Source of the DNA: Rhabditoides inermis
Taxonomy: Eukaryota > Nematoda > Chromadorea > Rhabditida > Rhabditidae
DNA length: 64,000 nt
Direction: 5' to 3'
Assembly: GCA_963966185.1 (NCBI GenBank)
Contig: CAWZYM010000253.1
Location: 1,004,001-1,068,000 of the forward strand
In this document: one piece after another, positions 47,290 through 59,457 of the stretch
Layout of the letters: each line of letters starts with the position of its first letter
Position numbering within the stretch: the stretch's first letter is position 1
Notes under the pieces: generated by a model
What the model saw: the letters and a program-made list of their open reading frames with translations, nothing else
What the model was told of the DNA's origin: nothing
Database searches by the model: none
Translations under genes and position numbers: made by a program

Positions 47290-48415
47290 CACACGGCAAC
47301 TCGCAGTGGACAGAGAAAATTCGACGCGCGGCGCGTTCCGCCGAGGAATCATTTCCCTCAAATTGCCACGCACTTCCGCTCATTTCTCGTTTCTTTACCA
47401 CGCTCGCGCCGTCTGATCAGTAAAAAAGTCTCTCAAAACGAAACCGCTCTAAAACGATTTGTCATCATGCAGCATCTGTTCAGTTGTGAATTGCCGTGTG
47501 GCAGCGTTCCATTGCAAACGTCAGAAGAAATCTGTCATGTTTCTTACTTCTTTGAATCGACAACCTCAACAAATGTGAACCCGCTCAACAAATGTGAACC
47601 CAAACAGCACGGATGTAAATCATAAATTTTCTTATTGTTCGTTTTTCTCATCAATCCCACAACATAATGACTTAATAATTAAATTCTTTTGATAAATGAT
47701 AATGGAAGCATTGCAGCAGAGTTTTAGTTTTCAGGCAAACGTTTCAGTTTTCAGGCTTCTGGAACTTCCAGTCGTCGCGCCTACAGTTTTTTTCTTCTGA
47801 ATGTTCTAGAAGAGAATGTTTGCCTACTCTCTCTCCTTTTGTGCTATTTTATTATTCAAATCCTTGTGACATCATAGTTTCACCGAGTTCTGTTTTACGC
47901 TCTTGTAGTTTTGCGCTCTCTGTAGCCCCCCCCCCTGTTTTCTGATGTCTGCCTGAGAGCAACAGTGCAAACCCGGAGCGTCTAACATGCTGGCGCCGGT
48001 TGGAGGTATATAGAGAGTGTCACCTCCTGACAAACGAGCATTATGATGGTTATGGGGTTATGGCTTTTTGAATCCACTAATAAGAGTTCCCGTTTTCTAG
48101 TTTGACAACGTGTCGTGTTGATCTCCAGGTCGGCACGGTAACTTTTTTCCGGCTCACAAGCGGAATCGAACCTGTGTTGTCGTTTTGAAAGAAAGTTCCA
48201 AAAACAGCAAAAAGTGTTCGACCGATCGTTCTCATTGCATAATTTTCTAGCGGAATAACGGAATACATTACTGCTAATTTCAGTGACTGCATAATTCGCA
48301 TTTTCTGGCTATTTGTTAGTCATTTCACATTGCGCATGCCGAGATCGGTCGTACAAAAGGAGGGCGCTGAGGAGAGGTGGCATCATTCGCTCACCCAGCG
48401 TCCTTCCTTCACTCG
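47290..48415. other. No gene recognised upstream of the secreted-protein gene
   Basis: Short ORFs only. A TATA-like ggtatatagag lies near 48005 and a pyrimidine-rich leader just before the ATG at 48419. The region 48310-48418 probably includes the 5' UTR and core promoter of the next gene, on position alone. Confidence 0.3.
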
Positions 48416-48418
48416 ACA

Positions 48419-49269
48419 ATGCAGTTCCTCTCTCTCTTCATCTTCGCCATCGCCGCCTGCGCTTTCGCTGGTGCGCCACTCCTCGAATATCGATTGATAT
48501 CGATCGTTTGCAGATCCGCGCCTGAAAAGGGACGATGCGGCTGTGTCTGCCTCTTCCGAGGTGATCCCTGGTGTGCCGACTGCAGTCCCCGAGGTCGCTT
48601 CGGCTACTTCCAAGACTGTCGAGGTTGCGACTGCGGCGGCTGCTGCGGAGTCCGTGGAGGCTACTGAACACTCGGCTGCCGGCACTGCAGCCCCCGCCAT
48701 TAAAGAGACCGCGACTGGCGCCCCTGAAGTTGTCAAGACTGCCGAGGATTCTGCTTCCGAGACTGCTACTGTCACTTCTGCTGACGGAAACGAGACCCTC
48801 GTTGTCGCGTCCACCGCCAATGTGCCCAAGCAGCAGGTGTGTTAGCTCAGCAATAGCAAACTGTATCTTGTGAACCGGACTGTTTCAGATCAAGTCCGGT
48901 TTTTTCAAGAGGATTCTGAAGGGTGTTGAGCCCGAGGAGGAGGAGGAGACTCAGGAGGAGGAGACTCAGGAGGAGGAGACTCAGGAGGAGGAGCTTAAGG
49001 AGGAGGAGCCCAAAGAGGAGACCAAGGAGGAGGAGACCAAGTTGGAGGAGCCTGCTGTCGTCGAGGTTGCTACCACCGCCGCCGCTTCTGCCGAGACCAC
49101 TCCGGAGACTGTGACTGCCGCCCCCGAGAAGAAGGCGACTGACGAGCCGTCGTCTCGCGCCACCCGCCTGGCCAAGGCTGGCAAGAAGGCTGACATATTG
49201 GATGAGGTCGCGTCTGCCTCTGCGACCGCGTCTCTCCTTCCCATTATCGCTCTCTTCGCCCTATTGTAA
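48419..49269 (+). CDS. Secreted, probably GPI-anchored low-complexity protein (3 exons)
   Basis: Exon 1 (48419-48470) encodes a signal peptide, MQFLSLFIFAIAACAFA. A 43-bp intron (48471-48513) and a 52-bp intron (48837-48888) both have GT...CAG ends and the phases agree, giving about 251 residues. After the signal comes DPRLKRDD, then about 100 residues rich in Ala, Thr, Val, Ser and Glu. Exon 3 opens IKSGFFKRILKGVEP, continues with tandem ETQEEE/EETKEEE acidic repeats (Glu-rich, about 45 residues), another Ala/Thr stretch, KAGKKADILDE, and a hydrophobic C-terminus (LLPIIALFALL) with small residues before it, typical of a GPI signal. No domain is recognised. It resembles cuticle or surface-coat mucin-like proteins in composition only. 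Confidence 0.8.
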
Positions 49270-49729
49270 CCACTTCTCAAGCAACACTAACATCACACCA
49301 CTGACTATGCATTCTGAGCGATAAACCATGATTGATGAGTGTTGTGCTGATGTTGTTGTGATCATGTACTCAGAAATAGGCGTGTATTTCGGGTTTCGGT
49401 TTTGGTTGACCCCTATTTTGTTTTGGTTTATAGTTGAAAACGAAATGCGTCGAACGAAAGCGAACCCACACCCCACCGTTTTACAGAGAGCCGCTCTGTG
49501 CACTAGGCCATCGCCGCTGTTTCACTGCCTGCGCGAATAGAGAAACAGGCCGCAAACGCACTCGAATAAAGCACAGTTTGGTCGTCATCGGCTCGTGTGA
49601 ACTAATAACTAATCGACACAAGCAAGCTTTTTGGGCGTAGGCGCTTCATCCTTCATGCGCGTAGGTGCGTAGGCATTTCGTGAACTCTAGGTCTCTAGGT
49701 ACTGTTACTATCCCGAAATAACCTAAATA
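49270..49729. other. Intergenic, 3' of the secreted-protein gene
   Basis: A possible polyadenylation signal (aataaa near 49566) lies about 300 bp after the stop. No other feature. Confidence 0.4.
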
Positions 49730-51817
49730 ATGACTCCCTCTGAGACTTTTTATGACATTTTTGACACTCTTGTAAAGGTTCGTATGATAACAAGAATTTC
49801 AGATTTGTTGTACAGTACGTATTTCATGTTTGCTCTGTCGACGCATCTCGCTACTACCTACTCAACTTCCACACTATCAGCTCTTTTCAATGCATTTCTC
49901 ATCTACATCATTTATATTTCCAACGCTAAGTTCATCCTGAACTATTATCGCCACTTAATCACAATGTTTGCCGTTGTTAATATCGTTTATGCAGTGGTGA
50001 ATATTCTCAGCGCCCCGGTGAAAGATGATTTACGTTGCGAAAACGTAAAACGGTCATTCAGATAGCAATAACAGTTCATGGTTCTTATCTCATTGTTGCG
50101 GTTTCACCTGTCATTGAGGACCTACCGAAAATTCCATTCTCTTTAGCCTATTGTGCTTGCTTCATGATGTGTTTAGTGACTCTCACTTATCATTTTCTTT
50201 TCAGATATGTGGTGATTTGCAAGTGAATGAAACTTAAAATACTTTTTTTGAAAAAAAAATTGCAGGTATCATGTAATGTACGTATTCACAAAACCCAGTT
50301 ACGTTGCTATTCACTTTGTAACAGCAACGTATTTTGTTTTTGCACTAGTTTTCTGGGTTTTGTACAGTTCATCGTCAATACAGGCTGTGGAGCAAGTGAT
50401 TGCTGTTTCACAATAATGTCAAATAAATTCAAATTCAGTTATCTGTTGCTACTAGACTTCAGTTAGGGATGAACTTGCGAAATTCCAGTATTGGGAACAG
50501 GTGCATTTTCAATCATAATAAAACAACATATAGTTTAATATATTTTAGCCAAGTAAACATGTGCATCACGCAGAACACCGCACCACCGCACCACCACATT
50601 ACCGCATCACATTTCATCGCACTACACCTCATCGCACCTAGCGCCTTATCGCACCAATTAAGACACCCTATCACACCAATCAAGTTTTAGCATGTGTGTG
50701 ATGACCCGAGAGTAAACACTCCGTGACATTTCACATATTGTGCAGTTTCGTGCAACACAACGTGTATGTCTTCAAATATCCAAAACGCTTTGTGACGGGG
50801 TATCGAACCCGTGGGCAGCTCGCAAAGATTGCGCGCTGGCGGCGCGCTCTGCCACTGCTCCAATGAGGCTCATACACAGAGGTCATTGAATTTCACAGAT
50901 ATGTTTGCTCGTTATCTCTCATCATTGTACACTGAAGAGGCCAGTGGAGCTAGATGGACTCACTCTTCGATCTCCTAATCACTGCCTCTATGGCGCAGTG
51001 ATAGTGTGCGCCGCCAGCGCACAATCGCCGCGACCTGTTCATGGGTTCGATTCCTACTCATGGAAGAGTTTTGGATAATTGATGACAAACATGTTGTGCT
51101 GCACAAAACTGCACAACATGCGAAATGTCACGGATGGCATATAGGATCCAATCCGACTATAGATGGTGCGATAAAATGTGGTGCGATGAAGTGTGGTGCG
51201 ACGGTGTAATGGGGGTGGCGCGGAAGTGCGTGGTGAGATTTCCTCATGGATGTTTTTTTTCAGACAAACATTGGTTTTGTGTACCACTGGAAGTCAATAG
51301 CAGGAGCAGTTATCATTATTTTGCACTTAGTATGTGAAACATGCACATTATGACACAAAACAAACGTACTTGAGGGCGTTCTGACAGCTGTGATCGTAAC
51401 CGCCACAGTCAAGATTCTTCGGCGGTTTCGTTCTCATGATCTTTCACAAAAGACACGGCAACTTCAGATGCAACTCTTACGAGCACTTTTCATACAGGTA
51501 CGTCACGAATTGTGTAATATTGTCATTGTGACAAATGACGGCTGTTTTGAATGAGTGACATAGAAAAAAGATTTTAATGTAGCTTTCAGTCGTCGATCCC
51601 TGTGGTTTGCTGCTACATTCCCGTCGGAATCAACATTCTGATGCCACTCGTAGGCTGGGAGACCAAACTGACAGTATACCTCAATCTATGCGTATCCATC
51701 TATCCCATATTCGATCCGCTCAGTATCATCTTTTTCATCAGGGAGCTGAGAAACACCGTGGTTCGAGTGGCAAAACGGATAACGGAAACATATTTACAAG
51801 CGATTTTTGTTATTTGA
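49730..51817 (+). CDS. Str-family 7TM chemoreceptor gene
   Basis: Start MTPSETFYDIFDTL at 49730. TM1-TM2 read ALFNAFLIYIIYISN, then YYRHLITMFAVVNIVYAVVN, ending SAP, the Str/Srj 'YkxLmxxFaxxxixYs' pattern. TM3 reads YHFLFRYVVICK (the HFxxRY motif) and joins YHVMYVFTKPSYVAIHF after a short intron (50225-50269). Later exons: GFVYHWKSIAGAVIII (about 51270-51330); the ICL3 exon KTRQLQMQLLRALFIQ (to 51496), the classic Str 'T-LQ-QL-AL--Q' motif; and SSIPVVCCYIPVGINIL with YPIFDPLSIIFFIRELR (TM6-TM7; 51595-51817). A palindromic tRNA-bearing element occupies the large intron. Exons between 50430 and 50505 (RDELAKFQYWEQ) are uncertain. The in-frame TAA after TM4 (50432) requires a splice before it. 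Confidence 0.75.
50573..50700. repeat. Degenerate CGCACCA/TCATCGCAC repeats
   Basis: Short imperfect units (accgcaccaccgcaccacc, catttcatcgcac, catcgcacc) precede the tRNA-bearing element. The same units occur inverted just after it (51163-51215: ggtgcgataaaatgtggtgc and on). Confidence 0.7.
50720..51161. mobile_element. Palindromic TIR element with two tRNA-like units, copy 2
   Basis: Same organisation as 21532-22000: arms with tgacatttcacatattgtgc, opposed tRNA-like units at about 50795-50875 (minus) and 50988-51062 (plus) and the same central spacer (gaagaggccagtggagcta). The right terminus ggatccaatccgactata is intact. The left terminus is missing its outer 25 bp and is replaced by other sequence. 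Located in an intron of the Str gene. Confidence 0.8.
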
Positions 51818-52021
51818 ACATTAATGTTAGAAAAAAAGGTACAATGAATGTCAGATAAAAACATTGAATCTACTAGTTGTTTAATTATGTGTGACTTTGC
51901 TCCAGCGAGTCGATACTGTCTGCGAGGTGGCGCCAGCGTTCAAGTGCCGTGTTCTCTACAAAAGTCGTTCTTGATTGAGTCTTGCTCGTGTATGTGTTTA
52001 TGTGTGAGGGACCTTATGTAT

Positions 52022-54814
52022 CTCGAGCAGTCGGGGCGGGACGTGAGGCAGCCGGCCGACCTCCTGGTTGCGAGACAGCGCGTCGAGTATCAGATCTGAA
52101 ACGAATCAAATGCGAGACGAAAATATGAGGTTGTACGGACCATTCCTCGCGATCGTGTCGGGGTGTGTGAGGTGCAGTCGCCAGTGGAACAGGGCGAGAA
52201 TGGCCGGTTCGATGTCGGCAGTGCGACTCATCCCTATCACTGTGCACTCCATAGTAGACAGAGAGCGCAGCAGGTCCCGAGTCACAACCTCAATCCCCAA
52301 TGCCCCAGTGTAGGCGAGCTGATACCTTGTAGGTGCTCCTTCCGCCCAGTTGCGAGACGCGGAACGTTTCCAGCCGGTCGCACGACACGATGCATTGTTT
52401 CTCGCGGTGCGCCATCTGAACCCCCATCTACCACCACCCACTCAGCATGCTCACCTCGAGTATGCACCTGGCCGAGCGGCGGAGTGCCTTGGCTATGGGG
52501 CGGAGTCGCAACTGCGGGGCGAGTGCCTCCGCGCACACCGCGTCGCACCTGATGAGAGAGTGTGGGCTAGCCCGACGCGCACCCGCTCACCACGCCGTCT
52601 TCCCCGCACGCGGTTCCCCGATCAGAAGCAGCCACCGACGAGGCGCCTTCACGTGCCAGCTGCGCAGGGCTGAACTAGTGCTACAGCAAATGCCCATGGG
52701 CTGTGAAACTTCTGTGATTTAAAGACACAATGACGACTAGATAATGAAACTAATGCTTTCATGAGCTTTCGTTATCAGACATGAAAAACACTCGCTGTAG
52801 ACAGGATTCGAACTCTAACCGCGCTTACCAGGACAACGGGGTTCCCGAGCTTTTCCCGCCAATACTTTGTCACGCACATTTTTCGATTGAACTGTCACTT
52901 TTCTCAACAAGCGTAGCACAATGGTTGAGTGGTTGTGTTCCCGTTTTCTAGACGTCACTACGCCGGTTCGGATCCTGTCATAGTATTTAGCTAAATATAA
53001 ATTTATGAACTTTCGCGAGTGGAAATTTTATTCAAACGTTTAAATAACATCTCACCCATGGGAATGACGCAGCAGCACTGTAGTGCGAGCTGAGCCTCTA
53101 TCCAAATTGAGTGATTCTCCGCGGACTCAAGACGCATTCTTTGAAGTAGTCTTTGAATCGAAGTATGTGGTCTTCTACTCACTGATATGACACGAGATGA
53201 GCGAGGGGTGTAGCTCCTTCCAGCTTGCGGACCAGCCCGCGATTGCACACTTCTATGAAGTTCTTCTCGGCTATCGCGGCGTCTCTGTGTGATTCAGAGA
53301 TGTCCTGTTCTGTTCACAGCTTGTCTCTCACTTGTTCGAATACGGTGGTGGTGATTCGGGCGCGTAGAAATACGAGGAACGCAGCTCTTCCAGGAGGCTC
53401 GAGAGTGAATCATCTTTCTGAACGACAACAATTGACTGCTGTCATTACAAAACCGCTCACATCAATTTTCACATGCTCCACGGTCGAAACTAATTTGTGG
53501 ATGGGCTTTCGTTCCTCTGAAATAATTCTTACTCTTGTGCAAAAAAATTATTGATGATTTTATTATCTTTTCAAGAACTGAAAATAAAGTTTCGTGAGAA
53601 ACGCACCAATCGCACTATCGAACGCACTTTCCACACTCATCCCGAGCAGTGCCAGCTCTTTCTCACGCATAGCTCGCACGCGCTTGCGGGTGAAATAACC
53701 ACGAGTGCGCTGTAACCACAACGTCACGATTGATGATTTTCGAACACAAACAGTTTTCTCACCGCCTGTATTTTGATGATAGCCGTGAGTGGGTCGATCT
53801 TGCTCTGATCGGATCGTAGATCCATAGCCTTCTGGTATACGTGCTTGAGGTAGTTCTTGCGGGAGATTGACTGATAGACTGTAATACACTGTTGCACTCA
53901 ACCAGTTCAGCATGTCATTGTCAAACAACGTTTCCGACTACTTGTCGGAACCAAAATTATAAAAATTGTCACTTCTTTCGAGTCGCTGGATGATCATAAT
54001 GGATTCATCCATTGTAAGAACCACAGCGTCCATTTGTTCCTGGAAACATGTTTTGTTCAGTTTCTGATATTGTTTTTTCTCCATACACTATTCAACCTAT
54101 TATGTTTGTTTCTGAATCAAATCTCACCAGCTGGTCCGAATCGATGTCTATGTCAATGTCATTGGCAAGGCGATTCACTTCAGCCCTGTCAAAGAAATCA
54201 CATTATAGGTGCATGTTTTCTATAATATGATTATTGTCCAACTATAATTCTAAATTTTTCTTTATTGTCCAACTATAATTCTAAGCATGTTTTCTCGCGT
54301 TCAAGTACACATGTCTTCAAATACGTTTACTCTCAACGAATTTATTGTACTCATGTTTATTATATTTTCTCTCACTTTACCTGAACCGTCTTTCCATTTC
54401 GAGTACGTCGAAAGTCTTACAACGGTCAGAGTACGCTCGCACTACCTATGTGATTAGAATTATAGTCATCAAAACGTGTTCTGAACGATAGACGGATGAT
54501 TACCGAAGGGTGTTGGATGTAGCAGGAGTTGGTGAGGAACATGTCGTGCTGGAAAGATTCGCGTTCGAAATTTTGAAGAACGGAATGAAAGAATTGGAAA
54601 CAGATTCGGAACGCCTCGCCAGCCAACCGACCTTGCCCACACCCAGCTTCACCAGAACATCGTCCACTGTCCGCGTGAAGTCGCATGGAAGACGCAGGAA
54701 GTAGTCTTCGAAGAAGGAAAGGAGTGACAACATGGTCACTGTGAACGAGCAAAATATCCTTTGTTATTCTCCTTTTTTTCTTCTTCTCTTTTTCTTTTAA
54801 CTTTTCTTTTTCTG

Positions 54815-54863
<49 letters not shown>

Positions 54864-55030
54864 TTGTCTGTTTTCCAGAAGACACAATCACTCACTGAGC
54901 ACGGCCTTCTGGTGTGCGTGGTTCTGTTCGATGTGCAGCTGTCGATCAGCCAGATTCGCCAGTTCGACCAGCCCACTCCAACCCCGCACCACTGACCGAT
55001 ACCGGTCGTCGGGGGGTGCCTGAGAAAGCA
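52022..55030 (-). CDS. IQ-motif / divergent P-loop NTPase gene, IQCA1/DRC11-like
   Basis: Exons read on the minus strand. Upstream: APPDDRYRSVVRGWSGLVEL (about 55025-54900), a helical exon near 54740-54490 with an unresolved frame change, VVRAYSDRCKTFDVLEMERR (about 54445-54380), RAEVNRLANDIDIDID (about 54185-54128), and EQMDAVVLTMDESIMI (about 54045-53945). Then SISRKNYLKHVYQKAMD running into DPLTAIIKIQA (ending 53763), which splices to RTRGYFTRKRVRAMREKE then LALLGM (from 53709). This join makes a clean IQ motif. Downstream: AEKNFIEVCNRGLVRKLEGA (about 53290-53190), an exon with a Walker A-like GEPRAGKTA (about 52690-52590), RLRPIAKALRRSARCILE, TVIGMSRTADIEPAILALF (about 52260-52110), and DALSRNQEVGRLPHVPPRL (to 52022). 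IQ followed by FLGM-like and AAA matches IQCA1/DRC11 order. The orthology is tentative, and one in-frame stop (near 53320) needs explaining. Confidence 0.5.
52790..52985. repeat. Pair of opposed tRNA-like units in an intron
   Basis: A minus-strand box B (aggattcgaactctaacc, 52803-52820) and a plus-strand unit (52908-52980) with agcacaatggttgagtgg and ccggttcggatcctg. This resembles the paired arrangement in the palindromic element but shares no arm sequence with it. Confidence 0.4.
54815..54858. repeat. (TC)n microsatellite
   Basis: More than 20 TC units after a pyrimidine-rich stretch. Confidence 0.95.
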
Positions 55031-55035
55031 GCCAT

Positions 55036-55087
55036 CACGAAATAACACCACTAGCCTATGCCAATAGGCTAGTGGTGTTATATCGTG
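55036..55087. repeat. Near-perfect 24-bp-arm palindrome
   Basis: 55036-55059 and 55064-55087 are inverted copies with one mismatch and a 4-nt loop (gcca). The core arm is aacaccactagcctat. Confidence 0.9.
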
Positions 55088-55089
55088 AA

Positions 55090-56395
55090 GTGGAACGAAG
55101 GAACACATGTAACACACAAGTGGAACACATGAAGTGGAACGAAACAATCGTCACTAGCCTGTTTCCTCAAGAATGTAGTCTTTTTGGGCGCTGCCAGCTT
55201 TTCTCGCATTTCGATCGCGCATGTCAGTCGATCCAGAAAACGCGTCTTTGTAGAATGCAGGTTGGCCATGCTTGTTTGGAATGAAGTTGAATGTTGAATC
55301 AAGTAGCGGTTGTAGGCCGCGCGCGTTTAGCGCCCACTCAACCGTGAACTAGCAAAGACCTCTATTCCGATGTGAGTACACTTGAAAAGACCAACTCCCA
55401 CAAATGCATGTTCAAATGTAAAGCCGAGAGAAGCAGAGAAATGACGCAATTCACAATTGCAGGTCAAAAGTTGTCGATATAGTGCATTTTTTTTCCAATT
55501 TTGAATTCACGAAATTGTCACTTTAATCTCTTATCTTCATCTTCACTTCTCGTAAAAACGTAGACTTTTTGCGCAGATTTGTTCACTATTACCGTTTTTT
55601 CTACGTGTATGAGTTCCATATGAGTTTATAATGAGTTCCGTACAGTAGTGATAAACTAAAGTAAGTAAAGAAACGGATTGAAAACTGCTTAGTTTTCATA
55701 TAATCAAGTGGTGATGTACTCATGTACTGTAACGAAAGTGCAGGAAGAGGTTGACCAGAGAGAAAATCACCTTGCCAAGGTTTTTTTAATCGAATTTCAT
55801 TGTCAAAAACATATTTATTGAAAAACAAAGTAGCAAAACATTTCAAGTACATTGTCAAATCGGTCAGTGAATCAATGAAACAAGTACGATTCCTGTAACT
55901 GATTCTTGTTGTGGGCTGAACTAGCATCTTTGTGGTTTGTTGGTACAGGTTACTCCTGGAATCCGTCGACCCTGCCTTTGACGAGATGACTGATCCGATA
56001 GGAAACAGCACACGCGGCGGAACGCCACACGAAAGTCGGTGCTGAAAACATACATGTTTGAAAATATTTGTCAGTGTAAGTGTAAGTGGACGTCGCTATA
56101 ATTTTTGTGTTCAAAACACTTGCAGAAATCTGTTATACAGTTTTCAGCAATAGTAAATATCACTACTTGCACTTGCGGTAATATTATTGCGCTTATACGG
56201 ATTTACTTGCGAGTTGTTATGGTGAGTGGAGCGAGAAATGTGTTCAATACTCACAACAGATTTACCTTTTGCGATACCAGTAATAGCATAACTTCTTTGT
56301 TATTTATTCTCTGGTATTTTGCATTGCTTTGCTGTGACTGCGTGAATGCGATCATTAAACTATGAACACGAACATTGTTACTATCATAATCACAT
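55090..56395. other. No confident gene
   Basis: Short repeats of gtggaacgaa/gtggaacacat type lie at 55088-55142. On the minus strand near 55250-55160 an open stretch (RDRNARKAGSAQKDYILEE) may be a 5' exon of the IQ gene. The minus-strand ORF 56011-55601 has no recognisable domain. Confidence 0.3.
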
Positions 56396-56401
56396 AATGT
56401 G

Positions 56402-58449
56402 TTAACGGTAACTTGTTCGCCAGCATGAATTATCATCGAGTGACTCACATGTAACACTGCGAAAACGAACACAGCGATAGCCGATACGAAAAAGAATGCG
56501 CTTACCTCATGAGGTAGTACATTCTGTATTTGTATGCGTAGGCAATCGAGAGAAGCGTGGAGAGATAGAACTCGGTGTATGCTCTAGTCGAATCGGAGAG
56601 CGGGAAAGAAAGAAGAACTGCGATGGGGACGTAACAACAAACAACGCCTGAAACAGATTGGAAACCTTTTTTATGCTCAGGAAAACTCTTTGAAGTATCG
56701 CGTTTCACTCATCGTCAAATTTATAGCATGACTTTTTACTATCTCATTACTTGAATAGAGTTAGGTAGTATTGAAATCGTGTGCGCGTAATTTTATGAAC
56801 AGACACTACTATCAATTAGCAGTACTTCCGGGTAGTTAGTCAACAGTGCAACAGGCGCAGACATGTTTAGTCATCCTAAGTTTTTTTTCCGAAACCGTTC
56901 AAAAAAGACAATTGAACAAAGTAATAATGATAGTGAGTATCTCACAAAAAAATACCTCAAAAAATTGTGATTCCAACGGCTGAGACTGCTCGTTTCAATG
57001 TGGCCGCACGAGTTTTGACTGAAAAAATACGCCTCGATGATTTTCTATAACATTTGCGTCACTTACCCATACGTTGGCGCTGTATCCAGATATAGTCTAG
57101 AAGATAGAGTGTGTCGTTGAAAACATCAATAAATGCCAGAGAGTACAACCAACGTCTAAATAATTGGCGTTTTTCGTTGTTGTAATTTTCAACTTGTGTT
57201 TTTACCTTCTATGTTCTCCATTGAATACATGAAGTACAGAGCAAAATTTGATTGTTTTCGATGCACTGTAAAAATACAGAACAAGTTGTTTTCAAAAACG
57301 AACTCGGTGCAGGATTTTATAGCGTAAGAAACATTGAAAAGATAAAAGAAGAGAGAGATGGAATCAGAGAAAAAGAATAATAGAAAGAGAAAACAGGCGA
57401 ACGACAAAGTTCTGATAAAAAAAACAGAACGAAAAAAGGAGAGAAGAGGAGAGGGAGAGATAATGCGATTACCTTTCATCAAGAGAGTCATAACCTAGAA
57501 AAAACGGGAGAACCGTTACTGCTGTGAAAATAAGCGGAATAATAAACTGGCAGATAAACAAAGTGGTTTGACTAAACCGTTTGTACCTGAAAAAGTTTTT
57601 TTATTATCAATGTTAGTAAAAAAAAAAATTCATTTGTATTGTATGAGTTCACTGTTACAATGAAGTAAACTATCGCCTCCGGATGAGGAAGCGCCCGCTC
57701 TCGCCACTATACCACCTCAGCTCGTTTTGAGCCAGTGCGAAACTATAAACGATGCGCAAAACAGTGCACTCGATTTAGCATTCAAAACTTCGAAACGTAA
57801 TAACTCAAAACGCGAAAATATATGAAATCGATCTTCAGCGTGGTGTATCCTAGGGTACGTACGAGACGAGCTTCATTCGGATCAACGAGTGTGTGGTGAA
57901 ACACTACCCATTTTAGTTTATACACGAAGTTTAGAGTGGTATGCTGGTATGCTCTTCTAATTCTAAAGTGTGATTCGCACAATCAATGAATTTCATCACT
58001 CACCGCTTCGAAAACACGATTGTAAACGATCGATCGACGGCACTGGATACAGTGTAAGAGAGAGAGAAACTGAGAAAACATGCAGGAAGTATCTGCGAGG
58101 AAAACATAAACCTTTGAATAATATGTAGTTGTGTGTACCTGTATGTATTCGCATTCCAGTGTTGTCGGTCGAGTAGACGGAAACAAAATGAAAACAATAG
58201 TGAACACATTACCAACTTCGAACAAAAGATCGCAGGTCACAGAAAACAACCGAAAATAGTTGGTCGCAGTTTTCAGATCTCTGAAACAGTAATAAATAAA
58301 ACAAATTGAAACAAATGTACACACTTGTTTGATAGTGTTGATATAATGTATATAGGAAGGCAAAATGAACATATGGCTTCCGAAATAATATAGAGAACAC
58401 ATGCTGGGAGAAGAATATATTGTTCTCTATCCAGAGATAGTGTACTCAT
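56402..58449 (-). CDS. Nematode 7TM chemoreceptor gene Y (paralog of gene X)
   Basis: ATG 58449 (MSTLSLDREQYILLP); TM1 exon ends LPIYIISTLSN. Then RDLKTATNYFRLFSVTCDLL (TM2, about 58277-58142), ILPACFLSFSLSYTVSSAVD (TM3, about 58098-58006), YKRFSQTTLFICQFIIPLIF (TM4, about 57588-57475), VHRKQSNFALYFMYSMEN (about 57268-57210), RRWLYSLAFIDVFND (TM5, about 57155-57068), KTRAATLKRAVSAVGITIF (ICL3, about 57020-56955), GVVCCYVPIAVLL...YAYKYRMYYLM (TM6-TM7, about 56650-56507), and a short tail exon ending at TAA 56402. All splice sites are GT-AG with intron phases matching gene X. It looks intact. Its first exon is duplicated in inverted orientation at 59341-59457. Confidence 0.75.
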
Positions 58450-58545
58450 TCTGAAAAAATGCATTGAAACATTTTGTTCGATGGGTTATAGAAGGAATAT
58501 GTCAGTCGGCGCTGCTGGTGTCATTCTGGCATGTCTTCGTGGCGA

Positions 58546-58580
<35 letters not shown>

Positions 58581-59201
58581 GAAGATAGAGAAGGAGAGAG
58601 ACACGTACAAATGGTATTTGGTCGTTTTTGTGAATGAGACGTTTTTGCCTCAAAATGTTTTTTTCTCTATGAAACACATAACTGCTTTCACAACTGCTCT
58701 CATAAGTTATTCGGCCTATTTCATCCGTATTGTTGTACTCTGTGTAATTTAGTCGTTTTTCCTTTCTCTCATTTCTCAATCAGTTCATCAGTATCGCAAT
58801 TCAGTCTGAGATTCTGATTGGAAAAACATTCATGTGTTTATATCATGTGGTTATTGTGTTTTCGTAATAATGTAGTCAAAGACGGAAAATTTACGGAAAT
58901 CAACATTAGAAGTCATTATTCACAGGAAATCGTGATTTTAATACTTCTTAAGAAAAACAACATGATTTTTTTTTGCAGTTCGAATACTATCAATATTGTC
59001 TGGCAATTTGAAAGCAATATTTTGACAGTGCCGCAAAATCGCCCCTAATCAGCTGGGCAGGCGTAATCGCAGAAGCCGAGTTTGTATCCACAAGACAAGT
59101 TCGCACCTTTTCATGATATATTGTGTGTTTGGCTGAATGAAAGAAAGATGAAAGATGAAACAAACCACGCTGGAACGCACTCTCTCTCCTTCTCTATCTT
59201 C

Positions 59202-59244
<43 letters not shown>

Positions 59245-59457
59245 TCGCCACGAAGACATGCCAGAATGACACCAGCAGCGCCGACTGACATATTCCTTCT
59301 ATAACCCATCGAACAAAATGTTTCAATGCATTTTTTCAGAATGAGTACACTATCTCTGGATAGAGAACAATATATTCTTCTCCCAGCATGTGTTCTCTAT
59401 ATTATTTCGGAAGCCATATGTTCATTTTGCCTTCCTATATACATTATATCAACACTA
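58332..59457. repeat. Inverted duplication of the 5' end of gene Y (arms ~275 bp)
   Basis: 58332-58602 recurs inverted at 59180-59457 with near identity, including the entire first exon, the upstream sequence and a (GA)n/(CT)n tract (58547-58576; 59203-59244). The 577-bp centre (58603-59179) is not paired and has no recognised gene. The arms end precisely at the start of the Penelope-like RT sequence (59458). Confidence 0.9.
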
